The position numbers were made by a program, and so were the translations under genes. Under the pieces are notes generated by a model. It worked only from the letters and a program-made list of their open reading frames with translations, was not told the DNA's origin and ran no database searches. DNA of 64,000 bases from Mesorhizobium sp. 113-3-3 (lineage in GTDB: Bacteria > Pseudomonadota > Alphaproteobacteria > Rhizobiales > Rhizobiaceae), in the NCBI RefSeq assembly GCF_016756495.1, contig NZ_AP023243.1, positions 1,488,001 to 1,552,000 on the forward strand, in the 5' to 3' direction. Shown here piece after piece: positions 44,201-52,697 of the stretch. Each line of letters opens with the position of its first letter. Position 1 is the first letter of the stretch.

Positions 44201-45429
44201 GCGAGAGGGTGCCGACCGGAACCAGGCTGACGATCTCGGTCACCGACACCGGGATCGGCATCCCCGAGGAAAAACTGAAACTGGTGTTCGAAAAGTTCAG
44301 CCAGGTCGACACCTCCTCGACACGGCGGCACGAGGGCACCGGGCTTGGCCTCGCCATCACCTCACGGCTGGTGGAGCTGATGGGCGGCACCATCGGTGTC
44401 GAGAGCGCCGAGGGCAAGGGCTCGACCTTCTGGTTCACCGTGACGCTGCCCAGGGCCGGACAGCAGAACGGGCAGCGCATCATGCCGGTGGACGTGACGG
44501 GCGCGCGCGTGCTGATCGTCGACGACAATGCCGTCAACCGGGCCATCCTGACCGAGCAGATGACCTCGTGGACGTTCGATTCCTGCGCGGCCGAAAGCGG
44601 CGCGGAGGGCCTCAAGGTGCTGATCGCGGCCGCCGCCTACGGCGTGCCCGTGGATTGCGTCGTGCTCGACTACCAGATGCCCGAGATGAGCGGTGCCGAA
44701 ATGGCGCGCATCGTGCGCACCACCGAAGGCCTCGCCGACACGCCTATCATCATGCTGACCTCGGTCGACCAGTCGCTCGCCAACACCAGCTACCGCGATC
44801 TCGGCATCGACGCCCAGCTGATCAAGCCGGCGCGCTCCTCGGTGCTCCTGGAGACGCTGGTGGCGACCATCCAGCGCCATCGCCACGCCACGGACAGCGA
44901 CGCCGTGCAGCCGCTTGCAACCGGAAGGCCCGATGCTCCCCAGCCGCCGCTGGCGCCGGCCGAACAGCGCGCTCAACTGCAGCCGCCGCCGATTCGGCCC
45001 AGGTTGCCCGCCACTGGCGGCGACGGACACAAGCTGGACATCCTGGTGGCCGAGGACAATGAGGTGAACCAGATGGTCTTCACCCAGATCCTTGGCGAGA
45101 CCGGCTACGGTTTCGAGATCGTCGGCAATGGCCGCAAGGCGCTCGAGGCTTTCAGCAAGCTCAATCCGGGCATGATCCTCATGGATGTCTCGATGCCGGA
45201 AATGAGCGGGCTCGAGGCGACCGCCGCGATCCGCCAGCTGGAGCAGGAAACCGGCACGCATGTGCCGATCGTCGGCGTGACCGCGCATGCGCTCAAGGGC
45301 GATCGCGAACGCTGCCTGGAGGCGGGCATGGACGATTATCTGCCCAAGCCGATCAGTCCCAGGGCCCTCCTGGAGAAGGTCGAGCGCTGGATCGGCTCCG
45401 GCCGCCAGGTCCAGCGTAACGCGGGATAG
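41257..45429 (+). CDS. Hybrid sensor histidine kinase with six PAS domains and two receivers
   Basis: A 1390-residue protein with no obvious membrane segment, so it is probably cytosolic. PAS-type domains start at about residues 37, 172, 315, 441, 582 and 709; the middle three have the PAS-7 pattern. The HisKA domain has the phosphoacceptor H849 (ANMSHEIRTPMNG). The ATPase has NLVGNAVKFT, DTGIGI and GTGLGLAI. Two receivers carry D1138 (VLDYQMPEMSG) and D1310 (LMDVSMPEMSG). There is no Hpt domain, so an external phosphotransfer partner is expected. It lies just upstream of pstS, with a 533-bp gap. Confidence 0.92.
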   Translation: MAEADEAIGVRGKRGPGEPVYRGAAPPSADMGSPDALRQLLEAGSDWVWETDAELRFSWLSSSYQAATGSDPADVLGRFRFDFLNQVLKGNHSAAAHLEDLQARRPFRDFVYELKGGRPDCRWVLTSGFPRFDNEGKFAGYRGIGRNVTAMASAFETIEQNPLSVNEPDRHLADLERTMDAMHMGVVLLDAKLDTLIVNKAYRELSSIPDGAVTVGAPFSRLMELNRRNGIYGDIDEQQWQRYLASRIDEIRAGSVAPREFVHASGRTMMFSVTALSGGKRLLTYYEVTELKHRDAEIENANAKIAETFVNLRTMVDEMPIGVLVLDADMRAEVINRAFYDFWRIDPGRAGIGSAFRELMEASRAIDPYGADDVAWQRHTAEREAEIRAGVAGSRQLPHNDGRTLVASLAPLPGGKRLISYVDVTDMKGRETEAQDARKHLASVLESLPAGVIIYDRDDKFVFANRKLQDTLPALKPFWQPGCSFREALEFGRSVGYFRSSGDAGIDRLYEVEPERWLDSMLARYRLPNSSYERLNADGRWYQVYDMRTDDGTFIGVRVDISDIKSREAALRDSMRQIDLFRHVMDELPVAAFIKAQDLSIEFVNKAWCALTGIAKEDVIGRTDRELFGTQDAESYSNDDTQVVVTGKGLEVEEPVTHRDGTVRQLMTRKSRLVAIDGSVHLVGSSTDITDVKAREKALEESMRENEVFRSLIDNVPVSIYAKRSDLRQFYVNKGWCDLTGLSREDAIGKTDIEIFGEDGEAFVAGDLAVLRTGDTQEVEETVRLADGSVRHQFARKGAMIASDGSLYLIGSTTDITELKLREAELSEARQRAVLADRAKSEFLANMSHEIRTPMNGVLGMAELLAKSNLDPKQKTFTDIIVKSGNALLTIINDILDFSKIDAGQMVLDPAPFNLAEAIEDVATLVSTRAKEKDLELIVRVEPRLESLFIGDVGRIRQIVTNLVGNAVKFTDEGHVLVDVTGERVPTGTRLTISVTDTGIGIPEEKLKLVFEKFSQVDTSSTRRHEGTGLGLAITSRLVELMGGTIGVESAEGKGSTFWFTVTLPRAGQQNGQRIMPVDVTGARVLIVDDNAVNRAILTEQMTSWTFDSCAAESGAEGLKVLIAAAAYGVPVDCVVLDYQMPEMSGAEMARIVRTTEGLADTPIIMLTSVDQSLANTSYRDLGIDAQLIKPARSSVLLETLVATIQRHRHATDSDAVQPLATGRPDAPQPPLAPAEQRAQLQPPPIRPRLPATGGDGHKLDILVAEDNEVNQMVFTQILGETGYGFEIVGNGRKALEAFSKLNPGMILMDVSMPEMSGLEATAAIRQLEQETGTHVPIVGVTAHALKGDRERCLEAGMDDYLPKPISPRALLEKVERWIGSGRQVQRNAG

Positions 45430-45855
45430 CAGGGCGTCGTCCGGCTCCAAGGCCCGAAGGAACCAGACCGGGAGAATCAATCGCGAATAATGCTGCTACC
45501 CCTGCGTGCAATGCCTATGGTGCGATCGCACCATACCAAAGGCGGCGCCGAGCCGGGACAATAGCCAAATCGAATTCCGCCCTTGCAGTTACGGGCGGGA
45601 GCAGCGACCGCCGGCAACAAACAGCGTCAACCTACCCCAACGGACCTGTTTTTGGCGATGGCCCGGCCATGACACGCTCTGGCCTTGAGCAACGCGCTCC
45701 CGCCCGGATTTTCTTCATCCGAGAAAGCCCCGTCGAATCCGGCGGCGGCTCCGGCCGGTGGATGGCTCAAGCCCCTGATTTCGGGTGCAAACTCGGATCA
45801 GGTCACGGCCATCCGACGCCACCACCTTTTCCAGTGCCGGCGACGCGTTACCGGG

Positions 45856-45888
45856 CTGACACGAAACTGTCATGCGACTGTTATAATC
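45856..45888 (+). promoter_or_regulatory. Pho box (three PhoB half-sites) of the pst operon
   Basis: Three 11-bp direct repeats: CTGACAC-GAAA, CTGTCAT-GCGA, CTGTTAT-AATC. Two of them form the classic CTGTCAT-N4-CTGTTAT box, 45867-45884, with the pstS start at 45963. The rest of 45430-45962 has no gene. PhoB encoded at the operon end should bind here when phosphate is scarce. Confidence 0.85.
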
Positions 45889-45962
45889 CATCGCTATTGG
45901 CCTCAGCGGGCGCTGCTTAGGAATGGCGCCGAGAGACCATCTTCCGAACAGGAGCAGGCCAC

Positions 45963-47018
45963 ATGAGACATTTCATCCGCTCGGCGGCCGTTGCGATCGC
46001 AATGGCTACAGCGTCTACCTTCACCCTTTCCGCAGCCATCGCAGCTGACCTTTCCGGCGCGGGCTCGACCTTCATCTATCCGGTGTTCGCCAAGTGGGCC
46101 GACACCTACAAGAAGGACACCGGCATCGGCCTCAACTACCAGTCGATCGGCTCCGGCGGCGGCATCAAGCAGGTCATCGCCAAGACCGTGACCTTCGGCG
46201 CCACCGACAAGCCGATGTCCGATGCCGATCTGGAAAAGAACGGCCTCGTGCAGTTCCCGATGGTGATGGGCGGCATCGTGCCGATCGTCAACCTCCAGGG
46301 CGTGAAGCCGGGCGAACTGGTCCTCGACGGCAAGACGCTCGCCCAGATCTACCTCGGCGCCATCACCACCTGGGACGATGCCGCTATCAAGGCGCTGAAC
46401 CCCAGCCTCACCCTGCCGTCGACCGCGATCGCCGTCGTGCATCGTTCGGACGGCTCGGGCACCACCTTCAACTTCACCAACTATCTGGTGAAGCTCTCGC
46501 CCGACTGGAAGGACAAGGTTGGTTCGGACACCGCCGTCGAATGGCCGACGGGCGTCGGCGCCAAGGGCAGCGAAGGCGTTGCCAACACCGTCAAGCAGAC
46601 GGATGGCGGCATCGGCTACGTCGAATACGCCTATGCCAAGCAGAACAACCTGTCCTACTCCAAGATGCTGAATGCAGCCGGCAAGGTCGTCGAGCCGTCG
46701 CTGGAGTCCTTCGGCGCTGCCGCTTCGAATGCCGACTTCAAGACTGCCAAGAACTTCAACGTCATCATCACCAACGAGCCCGGCGACACCACCTGGCCGA
46801 TCGCTGCCTCGACCTGGGTCTTGATCCACAAAGCTCCGGATGATGCCGCTGCCACCGGCGAAGCCCTGAAGTTCTTTGCCTGGGCCTACAAGGACGGCAA
46901 GGAAACCGCCAAGGCGCTCGACTATGTCTCGATCCCCGACAGCGTCGTCGACCTGATCAAGGCTTCTTGGAAGGCCGACATCCAGGCCGGCGGCAAGCCC
47001 GTCTACGCCGGCGAGTAA
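45963..47018 (+). CDS. pstS: Phosphate ABC transporter substrate-binding protein
   Basis: A 351-residue periplasmic protein. It has a signal peptide (about residues 1-27, [12 protein letters not shown]), then the phosphate-binding residues in [18 protein letters not shown] and the motif [16 protein letters not shown]. It delivers phosphate to PstCA. First gene of the pst-phoU-phoB operon, controlled by the three-unit Pho box. A stem-loop after it should limit read-through to pstC. Confidence 0.97.
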   Translation: MRHFIRSAAVAIAMATASTFTLSAAIAADLSGAGSTFIYPVFAKWADTYKKDTGIGLNYQSIGSGGGIKQVIAKTVTFGATDKPMSDADLEKNGLVQFPMVMGGIVPIVNLQGVKPGELVLDGKTLAQIYLGAITTWDDAAIKALNPSLTLPSTAIAVVHRSDGSGTTFNFTNYLVKLSPDWKDKVGSDTAVEWPTGVGAKGSEGVANTVKQTDGGIGYVEYAYAKQNNLSYSKMLNAAGKVVEPSLESFGAAASNADFKTAKNFNVIITNEPGDTTWPIAASTWVLIHKAPDDAAATGEALKFFAWAYKDGKETAKALDYVSIPDSVVDLIKASWKADIQAGGKPVYAGE

Positions 47019-47029
47019 CATCCTCCAAA

Positions 47030-47057
47030 GGAGCGCCGCGCCCGCGGCGCTCCTTTT
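47030..47057 (+). terminator. Intercistronic stem-loop between pstS and pstC
   Basis: GGAGCGCCGC / GCGGCGCTCC with a 4-base loop followed by TTTT, 12 bp after the pstS stop. As a partial terminator it would give more PstS than PstC. Confidence 0.8.
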
Positions 47058-47084
47058 CCTTCAACTGAAAGAGCCGAGCTTGAC

Positions 47085-48068
47085 ATGAGCGCTGTCCAGG
47101 AAGCCTTGCCAGCCGTTAGAAGTTCGCGCGACGCCACCGTTCGACGGTTCGCGCTGACCGATTCGATCTTCCACGGAATGACCCGCGCCGCTGCCATATT
47201 GGTGCTGGTCCTGCTCGGCGGCGTAGCGATCTCGCTGGTAGCCGGTTCCTGGCAAGCCCTGTCGACCTTCGGCTTCTCCTTCCTGACCAGCGAGAGCTGG
47301 AACCCGGTGACGGAGAAGTTCGGTGCGCTGGCGCCGATCTACGGCACCATCATCACCTCGGCCATCGCCATCCTGATCGCCGTGCCGCTCGGCATCGGCA
47401 TCGCCATCTTTCTCACCGAGCTTTGCCCGCGCCCGCTGCGGCGCCCGATCGGCATGGCGGTGGAATTGCTGGCCGGCATCCCGTCGATCATCTACGGCAT
47501 CTGGGGCCTGTTCGTGCTGGCGCCGTTCCTGCAGACGACGGTGCAGCCCTTCATCATCAGCGTGTTCCACGGCGTTCCGGGCCTCAACGGCCTGTTCGCC
47601 GGTCCCCCCTATGGTATCGGCCTGCTGACCTCGGCGATGATCCTGGCCATCATGATCCTGCCGTTCATCACCTCGATCACCAAGGACGTCTTCGATACGG
47701 TGCCGTCGGTGCTGAAGGAATCGGCCTATGGCATCGGCTGCACGACCTGGGAGGTCACGCGCCGGGTCGTCATTCCCTATACCCGCATCGGCATCATGGG
47801 CGGCGTCATGCTGGCTCTGGGCCGCGCGCTCGGCGAAACCATGGCGGTGACCTTCGTCATCGGCAACGCGCACCGCATCTCGACGTCGCTGTTCGCGCCG
47901 GCAACGACCATCTCGGCGACGATCGCCAACGAATTCACCGAAGCCGTCGGCGATCTCTACACCTCCTCGCTGGTCGCGCTCGGCCTGATCCTGTTCGTTA
48001 TCACCTTCCTGATCCTTGCCATCGCACGCTACATGCTGATGCGCATCGATGCCCGCACGGGAGCCTGA
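47085..48068 (+). CDS. pstC: Phosphate ABC transporter permease PstC
   Basis: A 327-residue inner-membrane permease with six membrane segments and the permease loop EA-x3-G pattern in KESAYGIGCTTWEVTRRVVIPY. The N-terminal segment ITRAAAILVLVLLGGVAI leads the first helix. Forms the phosphate channel with PstA. The pstA gene begins 3 bp after its stop codon. Confidence 0.95.
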   Translation: MSAVQEALPAVRSSRDATVRRFALTDSIFHGMTRAAAILVLVLLGGVAISLVAGSWQALSTFGFSFLTSESWNPVTEKFGALAPIYGTIITSAIAILIAVPLGIGIAIFLTELCPRPLRRPIGMAVELLAGIPSIIYGIWGLFVLAPFLQTTVQPFIISVFHGVPGLNGLFAGPPYGIGLLTSAMILAIMILPFITSITKDVFDTVPSVLKESAYGIGCTTWEVTRRVVIPYTRIGIMGGVMLALGRALGETMAVTFVIGNAHRISTSLFAPATTISATIANEFTEAVGDLYTSSLVALGLILFVITFLILAIARYMLMRIDARTGA

Positions 48069-48071
48069 CCG

Positions 48072-48923
48072 ATGTCGACAGCCGCATCGCTTCACCAAAG
48101 CCGCAAGCGCAAGAATGGCGTGATGATGACGCTGTGCGTCGTCGCGGCCGGCATCGGCCTTGCCTGGCTGGCGCTGATCCTTGGCGCCTTGCTCTACAAG
48201 GGCCTGGCCGGCGTCTCGCTCTCGGTCTTCACGGAAATGACGCCGCCGCCCGGCGATGCCGGCGGCCTGCTCAACGCGATCTACGGCAGCATCGTGATGA
48301 CCATCATCGGCATCATCGTCGGCACGCCGATCGGCGTGCTGGCCGGCACCTACATGGCCGAATACGGCCGCTTCTCGAAGCTCACCACGGTGGTGCGCTT
48401 CATCAACGACATTCTTCTGTCGGCGCCGTCGATCATCATCGGACTGTTCGTCTATGAGCTGATGGTGCGGCCGATGGGGCATTTCTCGGCGATCGCCGGT
48501 GCCGTGGCACTTGCCATCCTGGTCATCCCCGTCGTCGTGCGCACCACCGAGGACATGCTCAACCTGGTGCCGAACGCCTTGCGCGAAGCGGGCACCGCGA
48601 TCGGCGCGCCGCGCTGGGTGGTCATCCGCTCGGTTGCCTATCGCGCCGCGCTTTCGGGCATCGTCACCGGCATATTGCTGGCGATCGCGCGCATCTCCGG
48701 CGAGACCGCACCGCTTCTTTTCACGGCGCTGAACAACCAGTTCTGGTCGAGCAATCTCAACGCGCCGATGGCCAGCCTGCCTGTCACCATCTTCCAGTTC
48801 GCTCTCAGTCCCTATGAGGAATGGCAGCAGCTGGCCTGGACCGGCGCACTCATCATCACATTGACGGTTCTCGCGCTCAGCATCTTTGCGCGCAGCCTGA
48901 CCGGACGCAGAGAGGACAAATGA
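48072..48923 (+). CDS. pstA: Phosphate ABC transporter permease PstA
   Basis: A 283-residue inner-membrane permease. The permease loop contains [21 protein letters not shown], and further helices follow ([22 protein letters not shown]). It pairs with PstC. Stop and pstB start overlap (ATGA), so the two are translationally coupled. Confidence 0.95.
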   Translation: MSTAASLHQSRKRKNGVMMTLCVVAAGIGLAWLALILGALLYKGLAGVSLSVFTEMTPPPGDAGGLLNAIYGSIVMTIIGIIVGTPIGVLAGTYMAEYGRFSKLTTVVRFINDILLSAPSIIIGLFVYELMVRPMGHFSAIAGAVALAILVIPVVVRTTEDMLNLVPNALREAGTAIGAPRWVVIRSVAYRAALSGIVTGILLAIARISGETAPLLFTALNNQFWSSNLNAPMASLPVTIFQFALSPYEEWQQLAWTGALIITLTVLALSIFARSLTGRREDK

Positions 48924-49723
48924 GCCAGATGTTGTCTCCAGACATGACGATCGCCGCCGAGGCGGTGACCAAGGCCAAGATCGAGGTCAAGAACCTCAAC
49001 TTCTACTACGGCCAGTCGAAGGCGCTGAAGGACATCACGCTGTCGCTGCCCGAGCGCAGCGTCACCGCCTTCATCGGCCCTTCGGGTTGCGGAAAGTCGA
49101 CGCTGCTGCGCGTCTTCAACCGCATCTACGAGCTCTATCCCAAGCAGACCGCCGAGGGCCAGGTGCTGCTCGACGGCCAGAACATTCTCGACCGCTCGCA
49201 GGATCTCAACCTGCTGCGCACCAAGATCGGCATGGTGTTCCAGAAGCCGACACCGTTCCCGATGTCGATCTACGAGAACATCGCTTTCGGCGTCAGGCTC
49301 TATGAGAAGATCAGCAAGGCCGAGATGGACGGCCGTGTCGAGCAGGCGCTGAAGCGCGCGGCGCTGTGGACCGAGGTCAAGGACAAGCTCAACGCCAGCG
49401 GCCTCAGCCTGTCGGGCGGCCAGCAGCAGCGGCTGTGCATCGCCCGCACCGTGGCGGTGAAGCCGGAAGTCATCCTGCTCGACGAGCCGGCCTCGGCGCT
49501 CGACCCGCTGTCGACCGCCAAGATCGAGGAACTGATCGACGAGCTGCAGGCCGACTACACGATCGTCATCGTCACCCACAACATGCAGCAGGCCGCGCGC
49601 GTGTCGAAGCAGACGGCCTTCATGTATCTGGGCGAACTGGTCGAATTCGACAAAACCGAGAAGATCTTCACGTCGCCTCGCGAGAAGCGCACGCAAGACT
49701 ACATCACCGGCCGCTTCGGCTGA
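48920..49723 (+). CDS. pstB: Phosphate ABC transporter ATP-binding protein PstB
   Basis: A 267-residue ABC ATPase. Walker [10 protein letters not shown], signature LSGGQQQR, Walker [14 protein letters not shown], and an H-loop in [10 protein letters not shown]. It drives PstSCA import of phosphate. The ATG at 48920 overlaps the pstA stop. The next gene, phoU, follows 25 bp downstream. Confidence 0.96.
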   Translation: MSQMLSPDMTIAAEAVTKAKIEVKNLNFYYGQSKALKDITLSLPERSVTAFIGPSGCGKSTLLRVFNRIYELYPKQTAEGQVLLDGQNILDRSQDLNLLRTKIGMVFQKPTPFPMSIYENIAFGVRLYEKISKAEMDGRVEQALKRAALWTEVKDKLNASGLSLSGGQQQRLCIARTVAVKPEVILLDEPASALDPLSTAKIEELIDELQADYTIVIVTHNMQQAARVSKQTAFMYLGELVEFDKTEKIFTSPREKRTQDYITGRFG

Positions 49724-49748
49724 TCGCACGCATACGAGGACCAGGATC

Positions 49749-50456
49749 ATGGCCGAACACACAGTCGCAGCCTTCGACGAGGATCTCGGACAGATCAGCA
49801 GGCTGATCAGCGACATGGGCGATCTCGCCGGCTCGATGGTCGGCGGCGCCACCAAGGCGCTGCTGAATTCCGACAATGCGCTCGCCCAGCGCGTGGTCTC
49901 CGACGACGCCATCATGGATGCGCGCCAGCGCGAGCTCGACGACCGCGCCATCACGCTGATCGCCAAGCGCCAGCCTATGGCCGACGATCTGCGTCATGTC
50001 GTGGGCTCGATCCGCATGGCCGGCGATCTCGAACGCATCGGCGACCTTGCCAAGAACATTGCCAAGCGCGTCGGCACCGTCGGCCTCAGCTCCACGCCGC
50101 GCGACCTGTCGCATTCCATCGACGCCATGGCGCAGCTGGTGCTGATCCAGGTGCAGGGCGTGATCGAGGAATATGCGGCGCGCGATGCCGCCGCACTGGC
50201 GAAGCTGCGCGCCGACGACGAACGCATCGACGTCAAATACACCTCCGTCTTCCGCGAACTGCTGACCTATATGATGGAGGATCCGCGCAACATCACGGCC
50301 TGCACGCATCTGTTGTTCTGCGCCAAGAATCTCGAACGCATCGGCGACCATGTGACCAACATCGCCGAGAACGCGTACTATGTCCTGACCGGCACGCAAC
50401 TGCCCGCCAACCGTCCAAAGCAGGACGAGACGGCGATGTCGGCGCCGGCGGCCTGA
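49749..50456 (+). CDS. phoU: Phosphate signalling protein PhoU
   Basis: A 235-residue all-helical protein with the two PhoU repeats (about residues 15-110 and 120-215); ELDDRAITLIAKRQPMADDLRHVVGSIRM and MMEDPRNITACTHLLFCAKNLERIGDH are the metal-binding family motifs. It restrains PstSCAB and the sensor kinase when phosphate is ample. Lies between pstB and phoB. Confidence 0.96.
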   Translation: MAEHTVAAFDEDLGQISRLISDMGDLAGSMVGGATKALLNSDNALAQRVVSDDAIMDARQRELDDRAITLIAKRQPMADDLRHVVGSIRMAGDLERIGDLAKNIAKRVGTVGLSSTPRDLSHSIDAMAQLVLIQVQGVIEEYAARDAAALAKLRADDERIDVKYTSVFRELLTYMMEDPRNITACTHLLFCAKNLERIGDHVTNIAENAYYVLTGTQLPANRPKQDETAMSAPAA

Positions 50457-50475
50457 GCGCAGGGGTAACCAAGCG

Positions 50476-51165
50476 ATGATCGCACCACGCATCATGGTGG
50501 TGGAGGACGAGGAGCCGCTCGGCGTGCTCCTCCGCTACAATCTGGAATCGGAAGGTTATCAGGTCGAGGTGGTGACACGCGGCGACGAAGCCGAAATCCG
50601 CCTGCAGGAGAACGTGCCCGACCTCCTGGTGCTCGACTGGATGGTGCCGGCGGTGTCCGGCATCGAACTCTGCCGGCGCCTGCGGATGCGGCCCGAGACC
50701 GAGCGGCTGCCGATCATCATGCTGACCGCGCGGGGCGAAGAAAGCGACCGTGTGCGTGGGCTGTCCACCGGCGCCGACGACTATCTGGTCAAGCCGTTCT
50801 CGACGCCGGAATTCATGGCTCGCGTCAAGGCGCTGCTGCGCCGCGCCAAGCCGGAAGTGCTGTCCAGCGTGCTCAAGGTCGGCGACATCGTGCTCGACCG
50901 CGAATCGCACCGGGTCTATCGCAAGAAGAGCGAGATCCGGCTCGGACCGACCGAATTCCGCCTGCTCGAATTCATGATGCGCCACCCCGGCCGCGTGTTC
51001 TCGCGCAGCCAACTGCTCGACAATGTCTGGGGCGAGACGATCTACATCGACGAACGCACTGTCGACGTGCATGTCGGCCGGCTGCGCAAGGCGGTCAACA
51101 ATGGCCGCATGCCGGATGTCATCCGCACCATTCGCGGCGCTGGCTACGCGATCAGGGAAGATTGA
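50476..51165 (+). CDS. phoB: Phosphate regulon response regulator PhoB
   Basis: A 229-residue OmpR-type regulator: receiver with phospho-acceptor D54 (LVLDWMVPAVSG), K of LVKPFSTPEF, then the winged-helix DNA-binding domain RLGPTEFRLLEFMMRHPGRV to RTIRGAGYAIRED. When phosphorylated it should bind the Pho box at 45856. The gene ends 12 bp before the convergent ROK regulator. No phoR lies in the window. Confidence 0.96.
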   Translation: MIAPRIMVVEDEEPLGVLLRYNLESEGYQVEVVTRGDEAEIRLQENVPDLLVLDWMVPAVSGIELCRRLRMRPETERLPIIMLTARGEESDRVRGLSTGADDYLVKPFSTPEFMARVKALLRRAKPEVLSSVLKVGDIVLDRESHRVYRKKSEIRLGPTEFRLLEFMMRHPGRVFSRSQLLDNVWGETIYIDERTVDVHVGRLRKAVNNGRMPDVIRTIRGAGYAIRED

Positions 51166-51177
51166 AAGCGACCTGAT

Positions 51178-52428
51178 TCAGGCGACGTTTTTCTTGGCGG
51201 CAAGGCCCGCTTTCGTTTGCACGCCCGGCGCGAAAATCTCCTGGTCGACGAAGGTCAGCGCGCGCATGGCACAGCCTTCGCGGATCAGCGGCAGCTCGTT
51301 CGGCTCGGTGTCGAAGGAGATCGATTTCGAGTGCTGGCCGCCAGCGGTCTGGGCGATCGCCTCGCGCAGTGCCGGCTCGATCAGGTCGAAGGCGGCGGCG
51401 CTGACGCCGACCATGGCGACGGGCGCGGGATCGATCAGCGCGAACAGGCTGCCGAGGCCGTAGCCAAGTGCCTCGCCGGCCTTGCGGTAGGCTTCGCGCT
51501 CGGGCCCGTCCCGTTCGCGTGCCGTGGCGGCCAATGCCCGCATCTGCGCGTCGCTGACATCGGCCACCGGCTCGGTGTCCTCGCTGAGCTGCCTGGCGTT
51601 GCGCCAGATGGCATAGTTGCCGGCATAAGCCTCGACGCAGCCACGGCGGCCGCAGCGGCAGAGCGCGCCGCCCGGCCGATGGATCATGTGGCCGAACTCG
51701 CCGCCCGAGGAATGGGTGCCGGTGAACAGCTCGCCCTTCAGCACCAGCCCCATGCCGATGCCGTGCGACAAAAGGATGGCGATGAAGTCGTCGCGGTAGC
51801 GCTCGGGATCGCGCCAGCGCAGCGCCACCGCCATCATGTTGCAGTCGTTTTCCATGGTGGCGGGGATGCCGAACTCGGCTTCGAGTATGTCGGCGAAGGC
51901 GATGTCGGTCTGCGGCGTGATCGGCGACCAGAGCATCGCCCGGGCTTCGGTGTCGGTGATGCCCTGGATCGCCAGCGCGATGCGGGCGACGCTGCGTACG
52001 TCGATGTCGGGATCCTCGAGCCGCCGTCGCACGATTGCCGTGCATTCGCCGATCAGCGCTTCGCGCGACATGGTCAGCGTGTCCAGCCGGCGCTGTTCCT
52101 CCGATATCACCTGGCCGGCATAGTCGATGACGGCGACGGAGAGGAAATTCAGCGACAGCACCACGGTCATGACAGCCGCGGCCTCCGGGTTGAGGCCAAG
52201 GCCGACCTGCGGCCTGCCGCGTTTGAGCGCGCCGGCCTCGCTCGGCTTGCCCTCGGCCAGGATGCCTTCACCGATCAGGTCGGAGGAAATCGCCGATATG
52301 GTCGAATGGCTGAGGCCGGTGGTCGCCGCGATCTCGGTGCGCGAAGGCCGGCCGGCCCGGCGCACGGCCGTGATCACCATGGCGCGGTTGCGCCGGCGCA
52401 GATCGTCGTGACGGATTCCGACCGACAT
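51178..52428 (-). CDS. ROK family sugar-responsive repressor (XylR-like)
   Basis: A 417-residue protein: N-terminal HTH (PSRTEIAATTGLSHSTISAISSDLI) and a ROK domain with the DxGxT-like VIDYAGQVI replaced, and the zinc signature GGEFGHMIHRPGGALCRCGRRGCVEAYAGN. The zinc motif is full (His and three Cys). It is divergent from a xylose-type transporter, with two matching palindromes between them, so it most likely represses that operon. ATG 52428 was chosen over an earlier start at 52494. Confidence 0.9.
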   Translation of the reverse strand: MSVGIRHDDLRRRNRAMVITAVRRAGRPSRTEIAATTGLSHSTISAISSDLIGEGILAEGKPSEAGALKRGRPQVGLGLNPEAAAVMTVVLSLNFLSVAVIDYAGQVISEEQRRLDTLTMSREALIGECTAIVRRRLEDPDIDVRSVARIALAIQGITDTEARAMLWSPITPQTDIAFADILEAEFGIPATMENDCNMMAVALRWRDPERYRDDFIAILLSHGIGMGLVLKGELFTGTHSSGGEFGHMIHRPGGALCRCGRRGCVEAYAGNYAIWRNARQLSEDTEPVADVSDAQMRALAATARERDGPEREAYRKAGEALGYGLGSLFALIDPAPVAMVGVSAAAFDLIEPALREAIAQTAGGQHSKSISFDTEPNELPLIREGCAMRALTFVDQEIFAPGVQTKAGLAAKKNVA

Positions 52429-52530
52429 GTTTTTCCATATCCTCCCGGTCGCCGCGGCTCCTCCGGTCCCTCGAACGCCGCGCGACACGGTCAAATACTG
52501 GCAGAAGCGGCCCGTCCTGTCATTTATTTA

Positions 52531-52550
52531 TTCCGAGGCTCGAAAAAAAT
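52531..52550. promoter_or_regulatory. ROK operator candidate O1
   Basis: TTCCGA-GGC-TCGAAAAAAA: an imperfect copy of O2. It lies 102 bp upstream of the ROK start and 147 bp upstream of xylF. Confidence 0.6.
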
Positions 52551-52611
52551 TCGGAAGGGCATCAAAATCCATCAGAATCGTTGTTGACAGCGTTCCGGTG
52601 TTAGACCAGTG

Positions 52612-52632
52612 TTTTTTCGAGGCTCGAAAAAA
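52612..52632. promoter_or_regulatory. ROK operator candidate O2, overlapping the xylF transcription start region
   Basis: A perfect palindrome TTTTTTCGA-GGC-TCGAAAAAA (9-bp arms). A TTGACA -35 box at 52584-52589 points to a start of transcription within it, so binding would block xylF transcription. Confidence 0.72.
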
Positions 52633-52697
52633 TAGAGCCTCTGTGCCGGCCTTAGGGCCAGTTTGGTCGCGCCATACGCGGCGCAGGGAGGAATATT

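Noticed and set aside
41635..44331. A very long open frame (about 900 codons) on the minus strand inside the hybrid kinase gene
   Set aside because: It runs antisense to a kinase with all motifs intact, has no recognisable domain or ribosome site, and reflects high-GC codon bias.
41257..45429. The hybrid kinase as PhoR
   Set aside because: It has no membrane helices and has two receivers and six PAS domains; PhoR is a membrane-bound kinase with a PAS domain and no receivers.
47061..48482. Long minus-strand open frame over pstC and pstA
   Set aside because: It is antisense to the permease genes, which are supported by operon order and motifs.
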